DNA of 64,000 nt from Escarpia spicata (lineage: Eukaryota > Annelida > Polychaeta > Sabellida > Siboglinidae): NCBI GenBank assembly GCA_963995525.1, contig CAXEFP010000012.1:1176201-1240200 (forward strand), given 5' to 3'. Shown here piece after piece: positions 50,601-63,577 of this stretch. Position 1 is the first letter of the stretch. Every line of letters starts with the position of its first letter. Both the position numbers and the translations under genes were made by a program. Under the pieces are notes generated by a model, which was given only the letters and a program-made list of their open reading frames with translations, did no database searches and had not been told where the DNA came from.

Positions 50601-53600
50601 AGATCCTTCCGCCGAAAAAAGTGCACTACAAATACCGTTTTGCTGTGATATGCATTAATTTTTTTCGAACACTTTGATATGGGACATGTTTGTCTCGTGA
50701 GTTCTGAAGGTACTGCTGCTTTAGACAAGAAAAAACTTCAAATGGGGATGAGTTTTCATACCTGTAACTTACGTAATATGTTCTTGTAACTTACGTGACG
50801 GGGATAAAACGGTAACATGCATTCCCATTTGGGGTTAATCTAGTTATGTGTGTAGCTTGATATCAATCTAGCCTTCGTGAAGATTTGTAACATGCAAAAC
50901 ATCTATTTGGGGTAAGACCACATTAAGGATCCTTCCGCCGAAAAAAGTGCACTACAAATACCGTTTTGCTGTGATATGCATTAATTTTTTTCGAACATTT
51001 TGACATGGGACATGTTTGTCTCGTGAGTACTGAATATACTGCTGCTTTAGATAAGAAAAAACTTCAAATGGGGATTAGTTTTCACACCTATAACTTACGT
51101 AATATGTTCTTGTAACTTACGTGACGGAGATAGAACGGTAACATGCATTCCCATTTGTGATTAATCTAGTTATGTGTGTAGCTTGATATCAATCTAGCCT
51201 TCGTGAAGATTTGTAACATGCATAACATCTATTTGGGGTAAGACCACATTAAAGATCCTTCCGCCGAAAAAAGTGCACTACAAATACCGTTTTGCTGTGA
51301 TATGCATTAATTTTTTTCGAACACTTTGATATGGGACATGTTTGTCTCGTGAGTACTGAAGGTACTGCTGCTTTAGACAAGAAAAAACTTCAAATGGGGA
51401 TGAGTTTTCATACCTATAACTTACGTAATATGTTCTTGTAACTTACGTGACGGGAATAAAACGGTAACATGCATTCCCATTTGGGGTTAATCTAGTTATG
51501 TGTGTAGCTTGATATCAATCTAGCCTTCGTGAAGATTTGTAACATGCAAAACATCTATTTGGGGTAAGACCACATTAAGGATCCTTCCGCCGAAAAAAGT
51601 GCACTACAAATACCGTTTTGCTGTGATATGCATTAATTTGTTTCGAACATTTTGACATGGGACATGTTTGTCTCGTGAGTACTGAATGTACTGCTGCCTG
51701 TAGACAAGATAAAACATCAAATGGGGATGAGTTTTCACACCTATAACTTACGTAATATGTTCTTGTAACTTACGTGACGGGGATAAAACGGTAACATGCA
51801 TTCCCATTTGGGGTTAATCTAGTTATGTGTGTAGCTTGATATCAATCTAGCCTTCATGAAGATTTGTAACATGCAAAACATCTATTTGGAGTAAGACCAC
51901 ATTAAGGATCCTTCCGCCGAAAAAAGTGCACTACAAATACCGTTTTGCTGTGATATGCATTAATTTTTTTCGAAAATTTTGACATGGGACATGTTTGTCT
52001 CGTGAGTACTGAATGTACTGCTGCTTTAGACAAGATAAAACATCAAATGGGGATGAGTTTTCACACCTATAACTTACGTAATATGTTCTTGTAACTTACG
52101 TGACGGGGATAAAACGGTAACATGCATTCCCATTTGGGGTTAATCTAGTTATGTGTGTAGCTTGATATCAATCTAGCCTTCGTGAAGATTTGTAACATGC
52201 AAAACATATATTTGGGGTAAGCCCACATTAAGGATCCTTCCGCCGAAAAAAGTGCACTACAAATACCGTTTTGCTGTGATATGCATTAATTTATTTCGAA
52301 CACTTTGATATGGGACATGTTTGTCTCGTGAGTACTGAAGGTACTGCTGCTTTAGACAAGAAAAAACTTCAAATGGGGATGAGTTTTCACACCTATAACT
52401 TACGTAATATGTTCTTGTAACTTACGTGACGGGGATAAAACGGTAACATGCATTCCCATTTGGGGTTAATCTAGTTATGTGTGTAGCTTGATATCAATCT
52501 AGCCTTCGTGAAGATTTGTAACATGCAAAACATCTATTTGGGGTAAGACCACATTAAGGATCCTTCCGCCGAAAAAAGTGCACTACAAATACCGTTTTGC
52601 TGTGATATGCATTAATTTTTTTCGAACATTTTGACATGGGACATGTTTGTCTCGTGAGTACTGAATATACTGCTGCTTTAGATAAGAAAAAACTTCAAAT
52701 GGGGATTAGTTTTCACACCTATAACTTACGTAATATGTTCTTGTAACTTACGTGAAGGAGATAGAACGGTAACATGCATTCCCATTTGTGATTAATCTAG
52801 TTATGTGTGTAGCTTGATATCAATCTAGCCTTCGTGAAGATTTGTAACATGCATAACATCTATTTGGGGTAAGACCACATTAAAGATCCTTCCGCCGAAA
52901 AAAGTGCACTACAAATACCGTTTTGCTGTGATATGCATTAATTTTTTTCGAACACTTTGATATGGGACATGTTTGTCTCGTGAGTACTGAAGGTACTGCT
53001 GCTTTAGACAAGAAAAAACTTCAAATGGGGATGAGTTTTCATACCTATAACTTACGTAATATGTTCTTGTAACTTACGTGACGGGGATAAAACGGTAACA
53101 TGCATTCCCATTTGGGGTTAATCTAGTTATGTGTGTAGCTTGATATCAATCTAGCCTTCGTGAAGATTTGTAACATGCAAAACATCTATTTGGGGTAAGA
53201 CCACATTAAGGATCCTTCCGCCGAAAAAAGTGCACTACAAATACCGTTTTGCTGTGATATGCATTAATTTTTTTCGAAAATTTTGACATGGGACATGTTT
53301 GTCTCGTGAGTACTGAATGTACTGCTGCTTTAGACAAGATAAAACATCAAATGGGGATGAGTTTTCACACCTATAACTTACGTAATATGTTCTTGTAACT
53401 TACGTGACGGGGATAAAACGGTAACATGCATTCCCATTTGGGGTTAATCTAGTTATGTGTGTAGCTTGATATCAATCTAGCCTTCGTGAAGATTTGTAAC
53501 ATGCAAAACATATATTTGGGGTAAGCCCACATTAAGGATCCTTCCGCCGAAAAAAGTGCACTACAAATACCGTTTTGCTGTGATATGCATTAATTTTTTT

Positions 53601-53792
53601 CGAACACTTTGATATGGGACATGTTTGTCTCGTGAGTACTGAAGGTACTGCTGCTTTAGACAAGAAAAAACTTCAAATGGGGATGAGTTTTCACACCTAT
53701 AACTTACGTAATATGTTCTTGTAACTTACGTGACGGGGATAAAACGGTAACATGCATTCCCATTTGGGGTTAATCTAGTTATGTGTGTAGCT
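44665..53792. repeat. 28-unit block, copy 2 (m138-m165, 9,128 bp)
   Basis: It starts directly after copy 1 and repeats it unit for unit with a constant offset of 9,128 bp, including all rare markers and the four indel units. The only difference I noticed is A at 38587 in copy 1 against G at 47715 here. The boundary is marked by two consecutive AAGCCCAC R units (m137 and m138). The match ends at 53792: m166 is a GAATATAC Q unit, not the R unit that would open a third copy. Confidence 0.92.
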
Positions 53793-55422
53793 TGATATCA
53801 ATCTAGCCTTCGTGAAGATTTGTAACATGCAAAACATCTATTTGGGGTAAGACCACATTAAGGATCCTTCCGCCGAAAAAAGTGCACTACAAATACCGTT
53901 TTGCTGTGATATGCATTAATTTTTTTCGAACATTTTGACATGGGACATGTTTGTCTCGTGAGTACTGAATATACTGCTGCTTTAGATAAGAAAAAACTTC
54001 AAATGGGGATTAGTTTTCACACCTATAACTTACGTAATATGTTCTTGTAACTTACGTGACGGAGATAGAACGGTAACATGCATTCCCATTTGTGATTAAT
54101 CTAGTTATGTGTGTAGCTTGATATCAATCTAGCCTTCGTGAAGATTTGTAACATGCATAACATCTATTTGGGGTAAGACCACATTAAAGATCCTTCCGCC
54201 GAAAAAAGTGCACTACAAATACCGTTTTGCTGTGATATGCATTAATTTTTTTCGAACACTTTGATATGGGACATGTTTGTCTCGTGAGTACTGAAGGTAC
54301 TGCTGCTTTAGACAAGAAAAAACTTCAAATGGGGATGAGTTTTCATACCTATAACTTACGTAATATGTTCTTGTAACTTACGTGACGGGGATAAAACGGT
54401 AACATGCATTCCCATTTGGGGTTAATCTAGTTATGTGTGTAGCTTGATATCAATCTAGCCTTCGTGAAGATTTGTAACATGCAAAACATATATTTGGGGT
54501 AAGCCCACATTAAGGATCCTTCCGCCGAAAAAAGTGCACTACAAATACCGTTTTGCTGTGATATGCATTAATTTTTTTCGAACACTTTGATATGGGACAT
54601 GTTTGTCTCGTGAGTACTGAAGGTACTGCTGCTTTAGACAAGAAAAAACTTCAAATGGGGATGAGTTTTCACACCTATAACTTACGTAATATGTTCTTGT
54701 AACTTACGTGACGGGGATAAAACGGTAACATGCATTCCCATTTGGGGTTAATCTAGTTATGTGTGTAGCTTGATATCAATCTAGCCTTCGTGAAGATTTG
54801 TAACATGCAAAACATCTATTTGGGGTAAGACCACATTAAGGATCCTTCCGCCGAAAAAAGTGCACTACAAATACCGTTTTGCTGTGATATGCATTAATTT
54901 TTTTCGAACATTTTGACATGGGACATGTTTGTCTCGTGAGTACTGAATATACTGCTGCTTTAGATAAGAAAAAACTTCAAATGGGGATTAGTTTTCACAC
55001 CTATAACTTACGTAATATGTTCTTGTAACTTACGTGACGGAGATAGAACGGTAACATGCATTCCCATTTGTGATTAATCTAGTTATGTGTGTAGCTTGAT
55101 ATCAATCTAGCCTTCGTGAAGATTTGTAACATGCATAACATCTATTTGGGGTAAGACCACATTAAAGATCCTTCCGCCGAAAAAAGTGCACTACAAATAC
55201 CGTTTTGCTGTGATATGCATTAATTTTTTTCGAACACTTTGATATGGGACATGTTTGTCTCGTGAGTACTGAAGGTACTGCTGCTTTAGACAAGAAAAAA
55301 CTTCAAATGGGGATGAGTTTTCATACCTATAACTTACGTAATATGTTCTTGTAACTTACGTGACGGGGATAAAACGGTAACATGCATTCCCATTTGGGGT
55401 TAATCTAGTTATGTGTGTAGCT
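53467..55422. repeat. 3-unit higher-order repeat, two copies of 978 bp (m165-m167, m168-m170)
   Basis: Copies are 53467-54444 and 54445-55422. Order: R with ATATATTTGG and AAGCCCAC; a Q unit with TTAAGGATCC and GAATATAC; R with TAACATC, TTAAAGATCC and CATACC. A related triplet with private changes (TTTATTTCG, GTGAAGGAG) is at 52163-53140. The first unit is shared with the end of the second 28-unit block. Confidence 0.8.
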
Positions 55423-58400
55423 TGATATCAATCTAGCCTTCGTGAAGATTTGTAACATGCAAAACATCTATTTGGGGTAAGACCACATTAAGGATCCTTC
55501 CGCCGAAAAAAGTGCACTACAAATACCGTTTTGCTGTGATATGCATTAATTTGTTTCGAACATTTTGACATGGGACATGTTTGTCTCGTGAGTACTGAAT
55601 GTACTGCTGCCTGTAGACAAGATAAAACATCAAATGGGGATGAGTTTTCACACCTATAACTTACGTAATATGTTCTTGTAACTTACGTGACGGGGATAAA
55701 ACGGTAACATGCATTCCCATTTGGGGTTAATCTAGTTATGTGTGTAGCTTGATATCAATCTAGCCTTCATGAAGATTTGTAACATGCAAAACATCTATTT
55801 GGAGTAAGACCACATTAAGGATCCTTCCGCCGAAAAAAGTGCACTACAAATACCGTTTTGCTGTGATATGCATTAATTTTTTTCGAAAATTTTGACATGG
55901 GACATGTTTGTCTCGTGAGTACTGAATGTACTGCTGCTTTAGACAAGATAAAACATCAAATGGGGATGAGTTTTCACACCTATAACTTACGTAATATGTT
56001 CTTGTAACTTACGTGACGGGGATAAAACGGTAACATGCATTCCCATTTGGGGTTAATCTAGTTATGTGTGTAGCTTGATATCAATCTAGCCTTCGTGAAG
56101 ATTTGTAACATGCAAAACATATATTTGGGGTAAGCCCACATTAAGGATCCTTCCGCCGAAAAAAGTGCACTACAAATACCGTTTTGCTGTGATATGCATT
56201 AATTTTTTTCGAACACTTTGATATGGGACATGTTTGTCTCGTGAGTACTGAAGGTACTGCTGCTTTAGACAAGAAAAAACTTCAAATGGGGATGAGTTTT
56301 CACACCTATAACTTACGTAATATGTTCTTGTAACTTACGTGACGGGGATCAAACGGTAACATGCATTCCCATTTGGGGTTAATCTAGTTATGTGTGTAGC
56401 TTGATATCAATCTAGCCTTCGTGAAGATTTGTAACATGCAAAACATCTATTTGGGGTAAGACCACAGTAAGGATCCTTCCGCCGAAAAAAGTGCACTACA
56501 AATACCGTTTTGCTGTGATATGCATTAATTTTTTTCGAACATTTTGACATGGGACATGTTTGTCTCGTGAGTACTGAATGTACTGCTGCTTTAGACAAGA
56601 TAAAACATCAAATAGGGATGAGTTTTCACACCTATAACTTACGTAATATGTTCTTGTAACTTACGTGACGGGGATAAAACGGTAACATGCATTCCCATTT
56701 GGGGTTAATCTAGTTATGTGTGTAGCTTGATATCAATCTAGCCTTCGTGAAGATTTGTAACATGCAAAACATCTATTTGGGGTAAGACCACATTAAATAT
56801 CCTTCCGCCGAAAAAAGTGCATTACAAATACCGTTTTGCTGTGATATGCATTAATTTTTTTCGAACACTTTGATATGGGACATGTTTGTCTCGTGAGTAC
56901 TGAAGGCACTGCTGCTTTAGACAAGAAAAAACTTCAAATGGGGATGAGTTTTCACACCTATAACTTACGTAATATGTTCTTGTAACTTACGTGACGGGGA
57001 TAAAACGGTAACATGCATTCCCATTTGGGGTTAATCTAGTTATGTGTGTAGCTTGATATCAATCTAGCCTTCGTGAAGATTTGTAACATGCAAAACATCT
57101 ATTTGGGGTAAGACCACATTAAGGATCCTTCCGCCGAAAAAAGTGCACTACAAATACCGTTTTGCTGTGATATGCATTAATTTGTTTCTAACATTTTGAC
57201 ATGGGACATGTTTGTCTCGTGAGTACTGAATGTACTGCTGCCTGTAGACAAGATAAAACATCAAATGGGGATGAGTTTTCACACCTATAACTTACGTAAT
57301 ATGTTCTTGTAACTTACGTGACGGGGATAAAACGGTAACATGCATTCCCATTTGGGGTTAATCTAGTTATGTGTGTAGCTTGATATCAATCTAGCCTTCA
57401 TGAAGATTTGTAACATGCAAAACATCTATTTGGAGTAAGACCACATTAAGGATCCTTCCGCCGAAAAAAGTGCACTACAAATACCGTTTTGCTGTGATAT
57501 GCATTAATTTTTTTCGAAAATTTTGACATGGGACATGTTTGTCTCGTGAGTACTGAATGTACTGCTGCTTTAGACAAGATAAAACATCAAATGGGGATGA
57601 GTTTTCACACCTATAACTTACGTAATATGTTCTTGTAACTTACGTGACGGGGATAAAACGGTAACATGCATTCCCATTTGGGGTTAATCTAGTTATGTGT
57701 GTAGCTTGATATCAATCTAGCCTTCGTGAAGATTTGTAACATGCAAAACATATATTTGGGGTAAGCCCACATTAAGGATCCTTCCGCCGAAAAAAGTGCA
57801 CTACAAATACCGTTTTGCTGTGATATGCATTAATTTTTTTCGAACACTTTGATATGGGACATGTTTGTCTCGTGAGTACTGAAGGTACTGCTGCTTTAGA
57901 CAAGAAAAAACTTCAAATGGGGATGAGTTTTCACACCTATAACTTACGTAATATGTTCTTGTAACTTACGTGACGGGGATCAAACGGTAACATGCATTCC
58001 CATTTGGGGTTAATCTAGTTATGTGTGTAGCTTGATATCAATCTAGCCTTCGTGAAGATTTGTAACATGCAAAACATCTATTTGGGGTAAGACCACAGTA
58101 AGGATCCTTCCGCCGAAAAAAGTGCACTACAAATACCGTTTTGCTGTGATATGCATTAATTTTTTTCGAACATTTTGACATGGGACATGTTTGTCTCGTG
58201 AGTACTGAATGTACTGCTGCTTTAGACAAGATAAAACATCAAATAGGGATGAGTTTTCACACCTATAACTTACGTAATATGTTCTTGTAACTTACGTGAC
58301 GGGGATAAAACGGTAACATGCATTCCCATTTGGGGTTAATCTAGTTATGTGTGTAGCTTGATATCAATCTAGCCTTCGTGAAGATTTGTAACATGCAAAA

Positions 58401-61400
58401 CATCTATTTGGGGTAAGACCACATTAAATATCCTTCCGCCGAAAAAAGTGCATTACAAATACCGTTTTGCTGTGATATGCATTAATTTTTTTCGAACACT
58501 TTGATATGGGACATGTTTGTCTCGTGAGTACTGAAGGTACTGCTGCTTTAGACAAGAAAAAACTTCAAATGGGGATGAGTTTTCACACCTATAACTTACG
58601 TAATATGTTCTTGTAACTTACGTGACGGGGATAAAACGGTAACATGCATTCCCATTTGGGGTTAATCTAGTTATGTGTGTAGCTTGATATCAATCTAGCC
58701 TTCGTGAAGATTTGTAACATGCAAAACATCTATTTGGGGTAAGATCACATTAAGGATCCTTCCGCCGAAAAAAGTGCACTACAAATACCGTTTTGCTGTG
58801 ATATGCATTAATTTGTTTCGAACATTTTGACATGGGACATGTTTGTCTCGTGAGTACTGAATGTACTGCTGCCTGTAGACAAGATAAAACATCAAATGGG
58901 GATGAGTTTTCACACCTATAACTTACGTAATATGTTCTTGTAACTTACGTGACGGGGATAAAACGGTAACATGCATTCCCATTTGGGGTTAATCTAGTTA
59001 TGTGTGTAGCTTGATATCAATCTAGCCTTCATGAAGATTTGTAACATGCAAAACATCTATTTGGAGTAAGACCACATTAAGGATCCTTCCGCCGAAAAAA
59101 GTGCACTACAAATACCGTTTTGCTGTGATATGCATTAATTTTTTTCGAAAATTTTGACATGGGACATGTTTGTCTCGTGAGTACTGAATGTACTGCTGCT
59201 TTAGACAAGATAAAACATCAAATGGGGATGAGTTTTCACACCTATAACTTACGTAATATGTTCTTGTAACTTACGTGACGGGGATAAAACGGTAACATGC
59301 ATTCCCATTTGGGGTTAATCTAGTTATGTGTGTAGCTTGATATCAATCTAGCCTTCGTGAAGATTTGTAACATGCAAAACATATATTTGGGGTAAGCCCA
59401 CATTAAGGATCCTTCCGCCGAAAAAAGTGCACTACAAATACCGTTTTGCTGTGATATGCATTAATTTTTTTCGAACACTTTGATATGGGACATGTTTGTC
59501 TCGTGAGTACTGAAGGTACTGCTGCTTTAGACAAGAAAAAACTTCAAATGGGGATGAGTTTTCACACCTATAACTTACGTAATATGTTCTTGTAACTTAC
59601 GTGACGGGGATCAAACGGTAACATGCATTCCCATTTGGGGTTAATCTAGTTATGTGTGTAGCTTGATATCAATCTAGCCTTCGTGAAGATTTGTAACATG
59701 CAAAACATCTATTTGGGGTAAGACCACAGTAAGGATCCTTCCGCCGAAAAAAGTGCACTACAAATACCGTTTTGCTGTGATATGCATTAATTTTTTTCGA
59801 ACATTTTGACATGGGACATGTTTGTCTCGTGAGTACTGAATGTACTGCTGCTTTAGACAAGATAAAACATCAAATAGGGATGAGTTTTCACACCTATAAC
59901 TTACGTAATATGTTCTTGTAACTTACGTGACGGGGATAAAACGGTAACATGCATTCCCATTTGGGGTTAATCTAGTTATGTGTGTAGCTTGATATCAATC
60001 TAGCCTTCGTGAAGATTTGTAACATGCAAAACATCTATTTGGGGTAAGACCACATTAAATATCCTTCCGCCGAAAAAAGTGCATTACAAATACCGTTTTG
60101 CTGTGATATGCATTAATTTTTTTCGAACACTTTGATATGGGACATGTTTGTCTCGTGAGTACTGAAGGTACTGCTGCTTTAGACAAGAAAAAACTTCAAA
60201 TGGGGATGAGTTTTCACACCTATAACTTACGTAATATGTTCTTGTAACTTACGTGACGGGGATAAAACGGTAACATGCATTCCCATTTGGGGTTAATCTA
60301 GTTATGTGTGTAGCTTGATATCAATCTAGCCTTCGTGAAGATTTGTAACATGCAAAACATCTATTTGGGGTAAGATCACATTAAGGATCCTTCCGCCGAA
60401 AAAAGTGCACTACAAATACCGTTTTGCTGTGATATGCATTAATTTGTTTCGAACATTTTGACATGGGACATGTTTGTCTCGTGAGTACTGAATGTACTGC
60501 TGCCTGTAGACAAGATAAAACATCAAATGGGGATGAGTTTTCACACCTATAACTTACGTAATATGTTCTTGTAACTTACGTGACGGGGATAAAACGGTAA
60601 CATGCATTCCCATTTGGGGTTAATCTAGTTATGTGTGTAGCTTGATATCAATCTAGCCTTCATGAAGATTTGTAACATGCAAAACATCTATTTGGAGTAA
60701 GACCACATTAAGGATCCTTCCGCCGAAAAAAGTGCACTACAAATACCGTTTTGCTGTGATATGCATTAATTTTTTTCGAAAATTTTGACATGGGACATGT
60801 TTGTCTCGTGAGTACTGAATGTACTGCTGCTTTAGACAAGATAAAACATCAAATGGGGATGAGTTTTCACACCTATAACTTACGTAATATGTTCTTGTAA
60901 CTTACGTGACGGGGATAAAACGGTAACATGCATTCCCATTTGGGGTTAATCTAGTTATGTGTGTAGCTTGATATCAATCTAGCCTTCGTGAAGATTTGTA
61001 ACATGCAAAACATATATTTGGGGTAAGCCCACATTAAGGATCCTTCCGCCGAAAAAAGTGCACTACAAATACCGTTTTGCTGTGATATGCATTAATTTTT
61101 TTCGAACACTTTGATATGGGACATGTTTGTCTCGTGAGTACTGAAGGTACTGCTGCTTTAGACAAGAAAAAACTTCAAATGGGGATGAGTTTTCACACCT
61201 ATAACTTACGTAATATGTTCTTGTAACTTACGTGACGGGGATCAAACGGTAACATGCATTCCCATTTGGGGTTAATCTAGTTATGTGTGTAGCTTGATAT
61301 CAATCTAGCCTTCGTGAAGATTTGTAACATGCAAAACATCTATTTGGGGTAAGACCACAGTAAGGATCCTTCCGCCGAAAAAAGTGCACTACAAATACCG

Positions 61401-63577
61401 TTTTGCTGTGATATGCATTAATTTTTTTCGAACATTTTGACATGGGACATGTTTGTCTCGTGAGTACTGAATGTACTGCTGCTTTAGACAAGATAAAACA
61501 TCAAATAGGGATGAGTTTTCACACCTATAACTTACGTAATATGTTCTTGTAACTTACGTGACGGGGATAAAACGGTAACATGCATTCCCATTTGGGGTTA
61601 ATCTAGTTATGTGTGTAGCTTGATATCAATCTAGCCTTCGTGAAGATTTGTAACATGCAAAACATCTATTTGGGGTAAGACCACATTAAATATCCTTCCG
61701 CCGAAAAAAGTGCATTACAAATACCGTTTTGCTGTGATATGCATTAATTTTTTTCGAACACTTTGATATGGGACATGTTTGTCTCGTGAGTACTGAAGGT
61801 ACTGCTGCTTTAGACAAGAAAAAACTTCAAATGGGGATGAGTTTTCACACCTATAACTTACGTAATATGTTCTTGTAACTTACGTGACGGGGATAAAACG
61901 GTAACATGCATTCCCATTTGGGGTTAATCTAGTTATGTGTGTAGCTTGATATCAATCTAGCCTTCGTGAAGATTTGTAACATGCAAAACATCTATTTGGG
62001 GTAAGATCACATTAAGGATCCTTCCGCCGAAAAAAGTGCACTACAAATACCGTTTTGCTGTGATATGCATTAATTTGTTTCGAACATTTTGACATGGGAC
62101 ATGTTTGTCTCGTGAGTACTGAATGTACTGCTGCCTGTAGACAAGATAAAACATCAAATGGGGATGAGTTTTCACACCTATAACTTACGTAATATGTTCT
62201 TGTAACTTACGTGACGGGGATAAAACGGTAACATGCATTCCCATTTGGGGTTAATCTAGTTATGTGTGTAGCTTGATATCAATCTAGCCTTCATGAAGAT
62301 TTGTAACATGCAAAACATCTATTTGGAGTAAGACCACATTAAGGATCCTTCCGCCGAAAAAAGTGCACTACAAATACCGTTTTGCTGTGATATGCATTAA
62401 TTTTTTTCGAAAATTTTGACATGGGACATGTTTGTCTCGTGAGTACTGAATGTACTGCTGCTTTAGACAAGATAAAACATCAAATGGGGATAAGTTTTCA
62501 CACCTATAACTTACGTAATATGTTCTTGTAACTTACGTGACGGGGATAAAACGGTAACATGCATTCCCATTTGGGGTTAATCTAGTTATGTGTGTAGCTT
62601 GATATCAATCTAGCCTTCGTGAAGATTTGTAACATGCAAAACATATATTTGGGGTAAGCCCACATTAAGGATCCTTCCGCCGAAAAAAGTGCACTACAAA
62701 TACCGTTTTGCTGTGATATGCATTAATTTTTTTCGAACACTTTGATATGGGACATGTTTGTCTCGTGAGTACTGAAGGTACTGCTGCTTTAGACAAGAAA
62801 AAACTTCAAATGGGGATGAGTTTTCACACCTATAACTTACGTAATATGTTCTTGTAACTTACGTGACGGGGATCAAACGGTAACATGCATTCCCATTTGG
62901 GGTTAATCTAGTTATGTGTGTAGCTTGATATCAATCTAGCCTTCGTGAAGATTTGTAACATGCAAAACATCTATTTGGGGTAAGACCACAGTAAGGATCC
63001 TTCCGCCGAAAAAAGTGCACTACAAATACCGTTTTGCTGTGATATGCATTAATTTTTTTCGAACATTTTGACATGGGACATGTTTGTCTCGTGAGTACTG
63101 AATGTACTGCTGCTTTAGACAAGATAAAACATCAAATAGGGATGAGTTTTCACACCTATAACTTACGTAATATGTTCTTGTAACTTACGTGACGGGGATA
63201 AAACGGTAACATGCATTCCCATTTGGGGTTAATCTAGTTATGTGTGTAGCTTGATATCAATCTAGCCTTCGTGAAGATTTGTAACATGCAAAACATCTAT
63301 TTGGGGTAAGACCACATTAAATATCCTTCCGCCGAAAAAAGTGCATTACAAATACCGTTTTGCTGTGATATGCATTAATTTTTTTCGAACACTTTGATAT
63401 GGGACATGTTTGTCTCGTGAGTACTGAAGGTACTGCTGCTTTAGACAAGAAAAAACTTCAAATGGGGATGAGTTTTCACACCTATAACTTACGTAATATG
63501 TTCTTGTAACTTACGTGACGGGGATAAAACGGTAACATGCATTCCCATTTGGGGTTAATCTAGTTATGTGTGTAGCT
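55423..63577. repeat. 5-unit higher-order repeat, five copies of 1,631 bp (m171-m195)
   Basis: Copies start at 55423, 57054, 58685, 60316 and 61947. Order: P with TTTGTTTCG and the +1 GCCTGTAG; P with CTTCATG, TTGGAGTAAG and CGAAAATTTT; R with AAGCCCAC and GGGATCAAACGG; P with CAGTAAGGATCC and AAATAGGGATGAG; R with TTAAATATCC and GCATTA. Copies 3-5 also share AAGATCAC in the first unit. Private changes are few: GAAGGCAC in m175, TTTCTAAC in m176 and GGGATAAG in m192. This is the most uniform part of the window and has no Q unit. Confidence 0.93.
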
